Below are positions 34,437 through 43,831 of a stretch of DNA of 64,000 nt, one piece after another. Origin of the DNA: Prosthecobacter algae (lineage in GTDB: Bacteria; Verrucomicrobiota; Verrucomicrobiia; Verrucomicrobiales; Verrucomicrobiaceae). The position numbers and the translations under genes are program-made. The stretch covers positions 1 through 64,000 of the forward strand of contig NZ_BAABIA010000010.1 in assembly GCF_039542385.1 (NCBI RefSeq), in the 5' to 3' direction. The notes under the pieces were generated by a model. It did no database searches and was not told the origin of the DNA. It was given only the letters and a program-made list of their open reading frames with translations. How positions within the stretch are numbered: the first letter of the stretch is position 1; each line of letters starts with the position of its first letter.

Positions 34437-35099
34437 ATGCTGAAAGCCTTCATCTTCGACCTCGACGGCACCCTCATTGATTCCCTGGCGGACATTGCGG
34501 CGTCCATCAACCGCATGCTGGAGGCCCGCGGTTATCCTGCCTGCAAGGATGCGGGTATCTTCAAACAGATGGTGGGAGACGGGATGGAAAAGCTCGTCGA
34601 GCGCGCCTTGCCCGAGGCGGCCCGGAGCGAGGAGCTGATCCGAATCTGCACGGAGGAGTACCGGGCTTTTTATGACCTGCACTGGCAGGAGCAGACGCTG
34701 CCTTACCCACAGATCCTGGAAGTCCTTGCCGCTCTGAAAGCTAAGGGGCTGAAGCTGGGCGTCATCTCCAACAAGGCTCATCGCTTCACCGTGCCGATGA
34801 CAGAGCATTTCTTTGGTACGGACTGTTTTGAACTCATCCTGGGGCAGCGTGCCGAGGTGCCGCGCAAGCCGGATCCCGCAGGTGCCTACGAGGCGGCGGC
34901 CAGCCTGGGCCTGCGCCCCGAAGAGTGCGCCTATGTGGGTGACTCGGGCATTGACATGGCCTTTGCCAAAAGCTCCGGCATGGTGGGCATCGGTGTGGAT
35001 TGGGGCTTCCGTTCCGTGGAAGAACTGAGGGAACATGGAGCCGTGCATGTGATCTCCAAACCGGGCGAATTGCTCGAAATCGGCGACAAATCACGCTGA
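34437..35099 (+). CDS. HAD-family phosphatase, phosphoglycolate phosphatase-like
   Basis: 220 aa from the ATG at 34437, which gives the canonical start MLKAFIFDLDGTLIDSL. HAD motif I is DLDGT, motif II SNKAH (residues about 111-115), motif III around K143 (RKPDPAGAYEAA), motif IV GDSGIDMAFA. The helical cap and length fit Gph-type 2-phosphoglycolate phosphatases, which remove a product of DNA repair or photorespiration-like chemistry; other small phosphates are possible substrates. Cytosolic. Upstream in-frame codons lack family similarity. Confidence 0.9.
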   Translation: MLKAFIFDLDGTLIDSLADIAASINRMLEARGYPACKDAGIFKQMVGDGMEKLVERALPEAARSEELIRICTEEYRAFYDLHWQEQTLPYPQILEVLAALKAKGLKLGVISNKAHRFTVPMTEHFFGTDCFELILGQRAEVPRKPDPAGAYEAAASLGLRPEECAYVGDSGIDMAFAKSSGMVGIGVDWGFRSVEELREHGAVHVISKPGELLEIGDKSR

Positions 35100-35138
35100 G
35101 CCTTGAGTGCGGCTGCGGGTGCGAGTAATGTGCGCATC

Positions 35139-36017
35139 ATGGTCTCCACCCGCTTTCTGCGAATCGCTGCCCAGACCTCTGTGCTGGCAGCTTCTTTTTG
35201 GCTATCCTCTTGTAAAACACCGACGGCCCCTCCGCCCCCGGTCGAAGAACCTGCCAAGAAGCCCACGGGTCTCTATGAATGGCATGGAGAAGGCAAAAGC
35301 ATCTCCTCCATCCGCATCAATGTGGATGAGCAGAAGGCCTATCTCTACAATGGCGACGACCAGATCGGCTGGACCTACGTGGCTACGGGCATCACGAGCT
35401 TTCCCACCCCGACGGGCCAGTTCAAGATCATGGAAAAGATCGCCGACAAGGTCTCCAACCTTTATGGCAAAGGCTACGATGCCAATGGCAAGCTGGTGAA
35501 CTCCGACTTTAAACAAGGGCGGGACCTGCTGCCTCCCGGTGGCCGTTTTGAAGCGGCCAAGATGACCTACTTCATGCGCCTGACAGGTGATGGCGTGGGC
35601 ATGCACATCGGCCCTATTCCGCGCCCAGGTCGCCGCGCCTCCCACGGCTGCATCCGCCTGCCATCGAAGTTTGCCGGCACGATCTTCAAAAATGTTTCCG
35701 TAGGCACTCCAGTGACCATCGAGGGCAGCGGCCCGGACTATGCGACCTACATGAAGCAGTCGAACGCCAAGGCCAAGGCCAACGCGGCGAAGCTGGCAGC
35801 CTCCAAGAAAAAGGCGGAGGAAGCCGCCGTCAAAGCGGCTGAGGCGACCAGTCTGGCTCCCGATGATCCGAATGGCCCTGGGCCCCAGGCCACTCCTGCA
35901 GGCACTCCAGCACCGGGCACTTCCGTGATCACGACCCTCCCTGCCACACCTGCGGCACCAGCCCCAGCCACTCCCACGGAGGAAGTGAAGCCTGCCCAGC
36001 CCGCCCCCCAGCAGTAG
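35139..36017 (+). CDS. lipoprotein L,D-transpeptidase (YkuD domain)
   Basis: 292 aa from the ATG at 35139. A signal with lipobox LSSC predicts lipid anchoring. After a Pro-rich linker, the YkuD domain spans about residues 40-200 with VDEQKAYLYNGDD, TPTGQFKI and the catalytic HIGPIPRPGRRASHGCIRLP stretch (His and Cys). It would form 3-3 peptidoglycan cross-links or attach proteins to the wall. The C-terminal 90 residues are a Lys/Ala-rich coil then a Pro/Ala/Thr-rich tail, probably wall-spanning. Followed by a strong terminator. Confidence 0.93.
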   Translation: MVSTRFLRIAAQTSVLAASFWLSSCKTPTAPPPPVEEPAKKPTGLYEWHGEGKSISSIRINVDEQKAYLYNGDDQIGWTYVATGITSFPTPTGQFKIMEKIADKVSNLYGKGYDANGKLVNSDFKQGRDLLPPGGRFEAAKMTYFMRLTGDGVGMHIGPIPRPGRRASHGCIRLPSKFAGTIFKNVSVGTPVTIEGSGPDYATYMKQSNAKAKANAAKLAASKKKAEEAAVKAAEATSLAPDDPNGPGPQATPAGTPAPGTSVITTLPATPAAPAPATPTEEVKPAQPAPQQ

Positions 36018-36033
36018 GGCCCCGCCCCTTTAA

Positions 36034-36069
36034 CAAAAAAGGCGCTACACAAGATGCAGCGCCTTTTTT
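36034..36069. terminator. bidirectional rho-independent terminator
   Basis: AAAAAAGGCGCT (36034-36045) and AGCGCCTTTTTT (36057-36068) form a stem with an A-tract on one side and T-tract on the other, so it can end both the transpeptidase gene and the converging cupin gene. Confidence 0.92.
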
Positions 36070-36118
36070 GTGCCCGGGTCCAAGGGGAGCCAAGGATGAA
36101 GGTCCCCCCGCCAGACGG

Positions 36119-36595
36119 CTATTCTTCACCGGCAAAGTACTCCACCTCATTCATCTGGAAGCATTTCTTCTGCGGCTTCAGCAGCCACTTGCCGGATTCC
36201 GGGTAGTGAAGGATGTCGGCCTGCGGCTGGTCGGCGATGACCATAAAAGTGAGGTCTTCCTCGCTGTTATTGAGAATCTGATGGGCCTCTCCCGGTGGAA
36301 ACACAAGGTAGTCACCAGCCTGGATGGCCTCCTGGCCCTTGGGTCCGCGCACCTGGCCAAAGCCCGACAGAATGTAATAGGCCTCCCACTGGGCGGAGTG
36401 CTCGTGGAAAGGAAAGTTCACCTTGCCGGGCGGCACGCGGTGGATCTCCACCTCAAACGGATGCCCGCCACCCCAGGTGCCGGTATCCTTGGGCCCACCC
36501 GCCGCCTGGCTGAGCGAACGCCGGCGAACGCCATACTTTCCCTGAGGTGAGTTTTGCGAGGTCCAGGGAAGGTCGTCAGATTGGATGCGGGTCAT
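36119..36595 (-). CDS. cupin-domain protein
   Basis: 158 aa from the ATG at 36595 (MTRIQSDDLPW); the frame extends upstream but without family-like sequence. The cupin core is visible: VNFPFHEHSAQWEAYYILSG (motif 1 with His and Glu ligands), then GDYLVFPPGEAHQILN (motif 2, His ligand). A single small barrel of this kind binds a metal and may be an isomerase, dioxygenase or sugar-binding protein; substrate unknown. It is divergent from the Fur-family regulator, so the Fur-like operator 144 bases upstream might also affect it. Confidence 0.85.
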   Translation of the reverse strand: MTRIQSDDLPWTSQNSPQGKYGVRRRSLSQAAGGPKDTGTWGGGHPFEVEIHRVPPGKVNFPFHEHSAQWEAYYILSGFGQVRGPKGQEAIQAGDYLVFPPGEAHQILNNSEEDLTFMVIADQPQADILHYPESGKWLLKPQKKCFQMNEVEYFAGEE

Positions 36596-36738
36596 GGGGA
36601 TACAGGGATGCACAGTGATGAGAAGCGACTGTTCTGGCAACCCCTGAAAGCCAGCAGGTAATGTTATGTGGGCTTTTTTAGCCCGGTTTTGTGCAATGAT
36701 TCCGAATCCGCCCTTGAACTGTGGCCGTATCCCATACA

Positions 36739-36765
36739 TTAGAATCATTCCAATTCTAATTCTAA
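36739..36765 (+). promoter_or_regulatory. PerR/Fur-like operator before the regulator and suf genes
   Basis: TTAGAAT (36739-36745) faces ATTCTAA (36753-36759), with a further ATTCTAA at 36759-36765 and an imperfect ATTCCAA at 36747. TTAGAAT-C-ATTCCAA is close to the 7-1-7 PerR/Fur box pattern TTATAAT-N-ATTATAA. It ends 3 bases before the ATG of the Fur-family regulator, suggesting autoregulation and control of the following suf genes. Confidence 0.7.
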
Positions 36766-36768
36766 TCT

Positions 36769-37224
36769 ATGGCGACTCCCTCCCCACGCTCTTCGTCGAA
36801 GCCCTCGGGCCTTGACTGCCGTCTGGCCGTGCTGGGCACCGATGCCCGGCTGACCCCGCATCGGCGTGAAGTTTTTCAGGCCTTGGCGGAATCCAACGAT
36901 CACCCGACGGCCTACGACCTGTTTGCCAAGGTCAAAGAGCGCTCTCCCAGCATCTCGCTGGCCACGGTTTACAACTGCCTGGAGCACCTCACCAGCCACG
37001 GCCTCATCCGCCAGGTGCAGTTGGAGCGCGGCCAGTCCCGCTACTGCGCGAACCTGCATGAGCACGTCCACTTTCACTGCGAAAGCTGCGGCAAGGTCAT
37101 CGATGCGCACCCAGCGGCTGACTTTGACCCTGCCAAATTCTGGAACCTGCCTGCGGGCACGAAAGTCAGCCGCATGGACATCGCCATTCACGGCACCTGC
37201 GAAGCCTGCTCCAGCAAAGCCTAA
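36769..37224 (+). CDS. Fur-family metal/peroxide-responsive regulator
   Basis: 151 aa. Winged-helix N-terminus with LTPHRREVFQALAES and the recognition helix ISLATVYNCLEHLTSHGLI (about residues 62-80), then RYCANLHEHVHFHCESCGKVID with the His-rich metal site and first CxxC (CESC), and a final CEAC for structural zinc. Whether it is Fur, PerR or Zur cannot be decided by eye; the upstream operator is PerR/Fur-like. It sits 21 bases before sufC, so it probably controls Fe-S cluster assembly in response to iron or oxidants. Confidence 0.92.
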   Translation: MATPSPRSSSKPSGLDCRLAVLGTDARLTPHRREVFQALAESNDHPTAYDLFAKVKERSPSISLATVYNCLEHLTSHGLIRQVQLERGQSRYCANLHEHVHFHCESCGKVIDAHPAADFDPAKFWNLPAGTKVSRMDIAIHGTCEACSSKA

Positions 37225-37245
37225 TCCCTTTTTCAACACTCCCTC

Positions 37246-38004
<759 letters not shown>

Positions 38005-38024
38005 CTCACGACTGACAAGACTGA

Positions 38025-38492
38025 ATGAACCCCAGCGTTTACATCGAAACGACGATTCCGAGCTACCTCGTAGCGCGGCCGAGTCGTGATGTGGTACTCG
38101 CTGGCCATCAGGAAGCCACCAGAGAATTTTGGACTCTGCGAAAGCACCAATTCGACCTGTATATTTCAGCGCTAGTTATAGACGAAGCTGGGAGTGGCGA
38201 ACCTGAAATGGCGGCAAAAAGACTGGAATGTCTTCGGGGTTTGAAAATCCTGAACTCCACGGACGAGTCAGACGCTCTAGCTCTGCTACTCGTCGCAAGG
38301 TTAGGACTTCCAAAAAAGGCTGAAGCTGACGCCTATCACATCGCCATCGCTGCAGTTTATTCGATGGATTTCTTACTCACCTGGAATTGCAAGCACATCC
38401 ATAATTTGCATATGCAGCGCCGGATTGAGGAGACCTGTCGAAAGGCTGGTTTTGTGCCTCCGGTCATCGGCACACCTGATGAGCTCATTTAG
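38025..38492 (+). CDS. PIN-domain VapC-like toxin
   Basis: 155 aa PIN-domain RNase. The first acidic residue lies in VYIETTIPSYL at the N-terminus, the middle acid in LVIDEAGSGE and the later ones in KAEADAYHIAIAAVYSMDFLLTWNCKHI, matching the VapC-like family with a YIETTIPSY start. It would cleave RNA unless bound by its antitoxin. It is placed between sufC and sufB, 20 bases after sufC, and has visibly lower GC than its neighbours, so it was probably inserted into the suf operon. Confidence 0.88.
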   Translation: MNPSVYIETTIPSYLVARPSRDVVLAGHQEATREFWTLRKHQFDLYISALVIDEAGSGEPEMAAKRLECLRGLKILNSTDESDALALLLVARLGLPKKAEADAYHIAIAAVYSMDFLLTWNCKHIHNLHMQRRIEETCRKAGFVPPVIGTPDELI

Positions 38493-38504
38493 AATCCGAA
38501 CATC

Positions 38505-38756
38505 ATGAGTACAACTATCGAAGACCCCATCGTTGCCGAAGTGCATGCAGCGCGTGAAGCCATCTTTGCCTCATGCGACTACGATCATGCCAAATTCGTA
38601 GCTCACATGCGTGAGTATGCAGGGCAACTCAAACGCGAAGGCTGGGTCTTCTCAGACCGACCCATTGTGCGTCGTCAGGAGACTACCTCATATTCGGAGG
38701 ACCCCACTGAAAGCTTTGTGGTCCGCGAAGAGCCACCGCTGAACACTGATAACTGA
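38505..38756 (+). CDS. probable antitoxin partner of the PIN toxin
   Basis: 83 aa. The N-terminal half [21 protein letters not shown] is the pattern of small proteins that commonly accompany PIN-domain toxins of this type; the C-terminal half is polar and probably disordered, suited to wrapping the toxin. It starts 12 bases after the toxin stop, so the order is toxin then antitoxin. No DNA-binding domain is obvious, so autoregulation by this protein is doubtful. The gene ends 20 bases before sufB. Confidence 0.72.
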   Translation: MSTTIEDPIVAEVHAAREAIFASCDYDHAKFVAHMREYAGQLKREGWVFSDRPIVRRQETTSYSEDPTESFVVREEPPLNTDN

Positions 38757-38776
38757 ACACCGAACACTTTCTTATT

Positions 38777-40195
38777 ATGGTCACCGCCCCAGACAACGAC
38801 ATTTCCGACATCAAGGTCGATAGCGTGGGGGACTTCACGTTCCCTGAGCGCAATAAATACGACTCCGGCTTTGGCATCACCGAAAAGACGGTGGACTTCA
38901 TTGCCGATGTCAAAAACGACCCGGACTGGATCCGTGAGTTCCGTCACAAGGCGCTCAAAATCTTCCAGAGCAAGCCGATGCCCACGCATTGGGCCACCAA
39001 GGATCTGGAGAACATCAAGTTCGACGAGTTCCGCTACTACCTTTCCGATGGCCAGAAGCCGAAGCGTTCCTGGGACGATGTGCCTGAGGATGTGAAGCGC
39101 ACCTTTGACCGTCTGGGCATCCCGGAGCAGGAGCGCAAGTTCCTCGCCGGCGTGGAGGCTCAATATGACTCTGAGGCTGCCTACTCCAACATCAAGGCCG
39201 CCGTGGAAGAGCAGGGCGTCATCTTCGTCAACAGCACCGAAGGCCTGCACAAGCACCCTGAGATCTTCAAGAAGTGGTTCGGTAAGGTCATCCCAACGGG
39301 TGACAACAAATTCAGCGCCCTGAACAGCGCGGTGTTCTCCGGCGGTTCCTTCATTTACGTGCCTCCGGGCGTGAAAGTGAAGCACCCCCTGCAGGCTTAT
39401 TTCCGCATCAACTCGGAGCAGTTTGGCCAGTTCGAGCGCACGCTCATCATCGCTGATGAAGGCGCGGAGCTGATGTACATGGAAGGCTGCACGGCCCCCA
39501 AGTTTGAAACCGCCACGCTGCACAGCGCTGTGGTGGAACTCGTGGCCATGAAGGGTGCGAAGATCCAGTACGTGACCGTGCAGAACTGGAGCAGCAACGT
39601 CTTCAACCTCGTCACCAAACGCGGCATCGCCCATGAAGATGCCGAGGTGCGCTGGATTGACTGCAACATCGGCAGCCGCCTGACCATGAAGTACCCGGGC
39701 GTCATCATGAAGGGCAAACGCGCCCGTGGGGAGGTCATCAGCATCGCCCTGGCCAACAGCGGTCAACACCAGGACACGGGTGCCAAGATGGTACACGCCG
39801 CTGACGACACGACGAGCAACGTCATCTCGAAGTCCATCTCCATCGGCGAAGGCCGCAGCACCTATCGTGGTCTGGTGCACATTCCCAAGCACCTCAAGGG
39901 CTGCAAGAACAACACCGAGTGCGACGCCCTGCTGATCAACAGCAACAGCCGCACCGATACGTACCCCGCCATCAGCGTGCGCGGCAACCAGCACTCCACG
40001 CAGCATGAAGCCAGCGTCAGCCAGGTGAGTGCGGACCAGATCTTTTACCTCATGCAGCGCGGCCTCAGCGAGGCTGAAGCCATGAGCCTGAGCGTGAACG
40101 GTTTCATCAACGACCTCGTGAAGGAATTCCCGATGGAATACAGCGTGGAACTGAAGCGCCTCATTGACCTCGAAATGGAAGGCAGCGTCGGCTGA
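38777..40195 (+). CDS. sufB: Fe-S cluster assembly scaffold SufB
   Basis: 472 aa, full length. SufB forms the SufBC2D complex on which Fe-S clusters are built. Motifs include [42 protein letters not shown] and the C-terminal [24 protein letters not shown], all strongly conserved in SufB. ATG at 38777 gives the usual N-terminus. Downstream of the inserted toxin-antitoxin pair and 58 bases before sufD. Confidence 0.97.
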   Translation: MVTAPDNDISDIKVDSVGDFTFPERNKYDSGFGITEKTVDFIADVKNDPDWIREFRHKALKIFQSKPMPTHWATKDLENIKFDEFRYYLSDGQKPKRSWDDVPEDVKRTFDRLGIPEQERKFLAGVEAQYDSEAAYSNIKAAVEEQGVIFVNSTEGLHKHPEIFKKWFGKVIPTGDNKFSALNSAVFSGGSFIYVPPGVKVKHPLQAYFRINSEQFGQFERTLIIADEGAELMYMEGCTAPKFETATLHSAVVELVAMKGAKIQYVTVQNWSSNVFNLVTKRGIAHEDAEVRWIDCNIGSRLTMKYPGVIMKGKRARGEVISIALANSGQHQDTGAKMVHAADDTTSNVISKSISIGEGRSTYRGLVHIPKHLKGCKNNTECDALLINSNSRTDTYPAISVRGNQHSTQHEASVSQVSADQIFYLMQRGLSEAEAMSLSVNGFINDLVKEFPMEYSVELKRLIDLEMEGSVG

Positions 40196-40253
40196 TGCTT
40201 TGACGCGTGGGCCTCCTCCCCGCTCACTCCCTCCTTCCCCGACCTCACGCCCC

Positions 40254-41612
40254 ATGTCCGCCACTCTCGCTCCCACCCCCAAAAACTCTCCCGTTCCTGT
40301 GTCCGAAGCTCCTGATTCTCCTGCTCCCTCCGGCCTCGAAATCATTGCGCCAGTGCGTGATGAAACCTCGGCTCCTGGCTGGTTTCTCGCCCGTGCCGAA
40401 GCGGCCTGGGCCGAGTTCCAGAAGCTACCCGTGCCGAGCGTAAAGGATGAAAGCTGGCGCTATTCCAACGCCAAGAACATCGAGCTGGGCCTGCACAGCC
40501 CGGCCATCTCTGCCACGGAAGCGCAGAAGCAGCAGGCGCTGGCCGCCTCTGAAGGGCTGAAGGAACGCACGGCGCGTTTTGTCTTCGTGAACGATGAGCT
40601 CATCGAATCACAAACGGACGCGCTGCCAGCCGGCGTGGTGTGTGTGAGCTTTGCGGAAGCCCTGAAGTCTCATGGCGATGTGCTGAAGGAGCACTTCATG
40701 AAGCGGGAAATGACCCTTGGCTCGGCCAAATTTGCCGCGCTGCATCTGGCGCATGTGAAGGCTGGGACGGTGATCTTGGTGCCGAAGAATGTGGCCATCG
40801 AGAAGCCCATCGAAGTCTTCCATTGGGTGGTGGGCGATCACGCTGCCATCTTCCCCCACACCCTCATCGTCACGGGCGACAATGCCGAAGTCAGCGTGGT
40901 GGACCATTACCGTAGCCTGGATGGCGAAGGCGGCCTCAGCATCGCCATCGCCGACCTTGTCAGCGGCACGGGCAGCCGCATCACCTACGCGGCCTGCCAG
41001 GAGCTGGCGGATGATGCGCAGGCGCTGCATCTTTCCAGCATCGTCGCAGGCCGTGATTCCAATGTGAAGAGCTTTCAGGTGCAACTGGGTGCCGAGTTCA
41101 GCCGCAGTGAAACCGTCAGCGACCTCGTCGGCCAGGGTGCACGCAGCGACATGCTGAGCGTCTCCCTGCCCATTGGCGAACAGGTGGTGGACCAGCGTAC
41201 GCTGCAGAACCACATGGCCCCGCATGCGACGAGCGACCTTCTTTACAAGAACGCCCTCTATGGCAAGTCCCGCAGCATCTTCAGCGGCCTGATCACGGTG
41301 GATGAAACCGCCCACTACACGGACGCCTACCAGACCTGCCGCAACCTGCTGAACAGTGACGAGGCGGAAGCCACCTCCCTGCCAGGCCTGGAGATCAATG
41401 CCGACCAGGTGAAGTGCAGCCACGGTGCCACCAGCGGCCCCATCAGCGATGAAGAGCTGTTTTACCTGAAAGCGCGCGGCATCAGCGACAATGAATCGCG
41501 CAAGCTGATCATCGAAGGTTTCCTCGCGGATGTGCTGAAGCGCTTTGGCAACAGCGAAGTGCTGGACACCCTGGTGGCCCGCATTGACGAGAAGCTGGAG
41601 CGCGCCGTCTAA
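40254..41612 (+). CDS. sufD: Fe-S cluster assembly protein SufD
   Basis: 452 aa from the ATG at 40254. Paralogue of SufB in the SufBC2D scaffold. Evidence: DESWRYSNAKNIELG near residue 65, VPKNVAIEKPIEVFHWV around 178-194, ALYGKSRSIFSGLITVDETA around 336-355 and the end segment CSHGATSGPISDEELFYLKARGIS. A Pro/Ser-rich N-terminal 40 residues precede the conserved part. No sufS or sufE gene follows, so those are elsewhere. Confidence 0.95.
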   Translation: MSATLAPTPKNSPVPVSEAPDSPAPSGLEIIAPVRDETSAPGWFLARAEAAWAEFQKLPVPSVKDESWRYSNAKNIELGLHSPAISATEAQKQQALAASEGLKERTARFVFVNDELIESQTDALPAGVVCVSFAEALKSHGDVLKEHFMKREMTLGSAKFAALHLAHVKAGTVILVPKNVAIEKPIEVFHWVVGDHAAIFPHTLIVTGDNAEVSVVDHYRSLDGEGGLSIAIADLVSGTGSRITYAACQELADDAQALHLSSIVAGRDSNVKSFQVQLGAEFSRSETVSDLVGQGARSDMLSVSLPIGEQVVDQRTLQNHMAPHATSDLLYKNALYGKSRSIFSGLITVDETAHYTDAYQTCRNLLNSDEAEATSLPGLEINADQVKCSHGATSGPISDEELFYLKARGISDNESRKLIIEGFLADVLKRFGNSEVLDTLVARIDEKLERAV

Positions 41613-41641
41613 CGAAAAGTGCGGCTGTTTTCCAAGCACCC

Positions 41642-42574
41642 ATGATTACCCGCCTGTTCAGGTATTCCCATCTGGCAGGCTGGGCCGCCTTGGTGCTGGG
41701 CATCGTTTTGCAATTCGGGCTGAAGGATCATCTCTTTGGCTTTCGGCTGCTGTTTTATGCGATGCCCAAACCCTGCCTGCTGGCCCTCGCGGTCATCCTT
41801 TTGGTTTGGCCCAAGGCAGGCCTGAAATCCCGGGGAATGGCCGCCCTGATGGTCCTGTCTTTGGGTGCTGCCTGGATGATGACTTCCTGGCGCACGGCCG
41901 CGCCGCAGGTCGCCCAGCGGAATGAAGCCACGGAGGTGCGCATCCTTTACTGGAATCTCTGTCGGCCCAAGGAACTGCACCAGGGCATGGTGGATCTGGT
42001 GAAGGAATTTCAACCGCATGTGGCCGCCTTTGTGGAGCCAGGCCGCAGCAAGATGGAGGACAACTGCCGCCGCTATGAAGCGATGCTGCCCGGCTACCAG
42101 GCTGCCTGGATGCCACGCGGCATTCTGTGGCTGTCCAAAGTACCCTCGCGCTACCGCGAGCGGGGCAAGTTGGAGGGGGCAGGGGCCTTTGCCCGCTTTG
42201 AGGTCAATGGCCTGGGACCCGCATTCCCGGTCGTTGTGGCCGATGTGCATCCGCATCCGCTGCACTGGCGCAAGGGCCAACTGGATGAGGCGCTGAGCCA
42301 TGCACAGGGACGGACCGATGCGATCCTGGTCGGCGATTTTAACACTCCTCTGGAGTCCGCGCTGCTGGACGAGTACCGGAAACATTTCACCCATGCGCTG
42401 GAAGTGGCAGGGGAGGGCTTTAAGGAAACCTGGCCGCTGGGGCTGCCTCTGCTCAGTCTGGATCACTTTTGGTTAGGCCAGGAATGGGAAGTTGTGGAGG
42501 CCAAGAAAATCTGGCGTGTCACCAGCAGTGATCATGCCGCGCTGTGCGTGACGCTGCGGCGCAAGGCCAAGTGA
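41642..42574 (+). CDS. membrane-anchored endonuclease/exonuclease/phosphatase-family protein
   Basis: 310 aa. Three hydrophobic segments within residues 1-85, then an extracytoplasmic EEP domain: ILYWNLCR (strand with Asn), VAAFVEPG (metal-binding Glu), VVADVHPHP, ILVGDFNTPL (catalytic Asp/Asn) and SSDHAALCVTL (catalytic Asp-His). The arrangement suggests a phosphodiesterase acting outside the cytoplasmic membrane on a nucleic acid or lipid phosphate. It follows sufD by 29 bases and may be co-transcribed but is functionally unrelated as far as can be seen. Confidence 0.88.
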   Translation: MITRLFRYSHLAGWAALVLGIVLQFGLKDHLFGFRLLFYAMPKPCLLALAVILLVWPKAGLKSRGMAALMVLSLGAAWMMTSWRTAAPQVAQRNEATEVRILYWNLCRPKELHQGMVDLVKEFQPHVAAFVEPGRSKMEDNCRRYEAMLPGYQAAWMPRGILWLSKVPSRYRERGKLEGAGAFARFEVNGLGPAFPVVVADVHPHPLHWRKGQLDEALSHAQGRTDAILVGDFNTPLESALLDEYRKHFTHALEVAGEGFKETWPLGLPLLSLDHFWLGQEWEVVEAKKIWRVTSSDHAALCVTLRRKAK

Positions 42575-42631
42575 AGCCGGGGTAGTTGTCCTGGACGAAT
42601 TCAGAGGGCAGGCAGGAATGCCCGCCTCACG

Positions 42632-43180
42632 TCAGTCCACGGACCATTCCACAGCAACCTGCTGCTCGCGGCCGTTGCGGTCGTGGTATTTCACGAATCC
42701 ATTCTTGGCCCCGTATTCATGCACGCACTTGGTCACCTTCACATCGAAGGCGCAGTATTCGGCGATTTCGGCCAGCTTGCCCTGTTGCCACCAACGGATG
42801 GCTTCGAGGCCATCGGCGGTTTTGCCGGTGCCCAGACTGGCGGCGGCGACGGCTTCGAGTTTGAGACGATGGCCGAGCTTTTTTTCCAAGTCCACAAGGA
42901 GGTCGAGATCGCAGACCTGCTCGCGGAAGTCGAAGATGGTATGGCCCATGAGCACTTCATAATCGAAGCTGACATGGTTAAAACCGACGACGAGATCCGC
43001 CCGCGTGAGCTGGTGGATCAGATCCGAGGTTTCATCTTCCTGGAAGATGCGGTACTCGCCCAGCTTGGTGCTATAAGTGACCGCGATGGAGATCCCCATC
43101 TTGTGCTTGTTCCCCCAGCCGCCCACGTCATTGGCGGTGCGGCGGGTTTCCAAGTCGAAATAGACGATGTCCCGGGCCAT
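42632..43180 (-). CDS. RNase H-fold (DEDD-type) exonuclease-like protein
   Basis: 182 aa. YFDLETRRT near the N-terminus gives the DxE pair of DEDD nucleases, LVVGFNHVSFDYEVL the second Asp region and IAEYCAFDVKVTKCVHEYG the last Asp, resembling YprB/predicted 3'-5' exonuclease domains. The usual HxxxD/YxxxD spacing is approximate, so activity is not certain. Cytosolic. Ends 57 bases from the converging EEP gene and starts 5 bases after infA, so it is in an operon with translation initiation factor IF-1. Confidence 0.82.
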   Translation of the reverse strand: MARDIVYFDLETRRTANDVGGWGNKHKMGISIAVTYSTKLGEYRIFQEDETSDLIHQLTRADLVVGFNHVSFDYEVLMGHTIFDFREQVCDLDLLVDLEKKLGHRLKLEAVAAASLGTGKTADGLEAIRWWQQGKLAEIAEYCAFDVKVTKCVHEYGAKNGFVKYHDRNGREQQVAVEWSVD

Positions 43181-43185
43181 CGTGC

Positions 43186-43515
43186 TCAGAGACGATATAC
43201 GATGCGCGCCTTGTCCATGTCGTAGGGCGACATTTCGATTTTGACGTTGTCACCGATGACCAGACGGATGAAGCGCTTGCGCATCTTGCCGGAAATGTGG
43301 GCGAGAACTTCGTGACCATTCTTCAGCTTCACGCGGAACATGGTGCCAGCGAGAACGGCAGAGATCACGCCATCGAGTTCGATCGCCTCTTCCTTCTGCT
43401 TGAGTTCATCTTCAGGCGGTGGCGGCGGTGGCGGACGGCGACCTGATCCACCACGCGGTGGACCGGATGGACGACGAGGCCCACCACGATTATTTGAACG
43501 GCGAGGAGGAGGCAT
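43186..43515 (-). CDS. infA: translation initiation factor IF-1 with N-terminal extension
   Basis: 109 aa; standard IF-1 is about 72. Residues 42-109 are a normal S1/OB-fold IF-1 ([65 protein letters not shown]), which binds the ribosomal A site during initiation. The first 40 residues are an Arg/Gly/Pro-rich extension with RGG-like turns and a run of seven prolines. No alternative Met start lies between the extension and the core, so the extension appears genuine. It may contact rRNA or mRNA, which is inference. Transcribed with the RNase H-fold gene downstream. Confidence 0.92.
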   Translation of the reverse strand: MPPPRRSNNRGGPRRPSGPPRGGSGRRPPPPPPPEDELKQKEEAIELDGVISAVLAGTMFRVKLKNGHEVLAHISGKMRKRFIRLVIGDNVKIEMSPYDMDKARIVYRL

Positions 43516-43688
43516 AGATAACGCGACGTGGATCCTTCAGAAACCACGGAAGTGGTTAAAGTGCTTCGCGTGGGGGCCATTGACAACCTCTAATTTGTCT
43601 CGTTGTCGTCATTCTGCACTTCTTGAACTGAAAAAGTGCTGGCGCACGCCCAACACTGCATTATGTTCCACTTCGCTAGTTCTCAGAT

Positions 43689-43764
43689 GGTGGTCGTAGC
43701 TCAATGGTAGAGCCCCAGATTGTGATTCTGGTTGTTGCGGGTTCGAGCCCCGTCGATCACCCCA
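43689..43764 (+). tRNA. tRNA-His (GTG anticodon)
   Basis: Cloverleaf readable by eye: acceptor GTGGTCG / CGATCAC, D-arm GCTC...GAGC, anticodon loop TTGTGAT with GTG, T-arm CGGGT-TCGAGCC-CCGTC-type, encoded CCA at 43762-43764. The base before the acceptor (43689) is G and the discriminator (43761) is C, the G-1:C73 pair diagnostic of tRNA-His. Confidence 0.96.
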
Positions 43765-43831
43765 TCTCGCTGTTCACGTTGACAGCTTCTTTCTTTGCTG
43801 AAACTCGCCGCTTCATTATCCTCGTCTGCTC

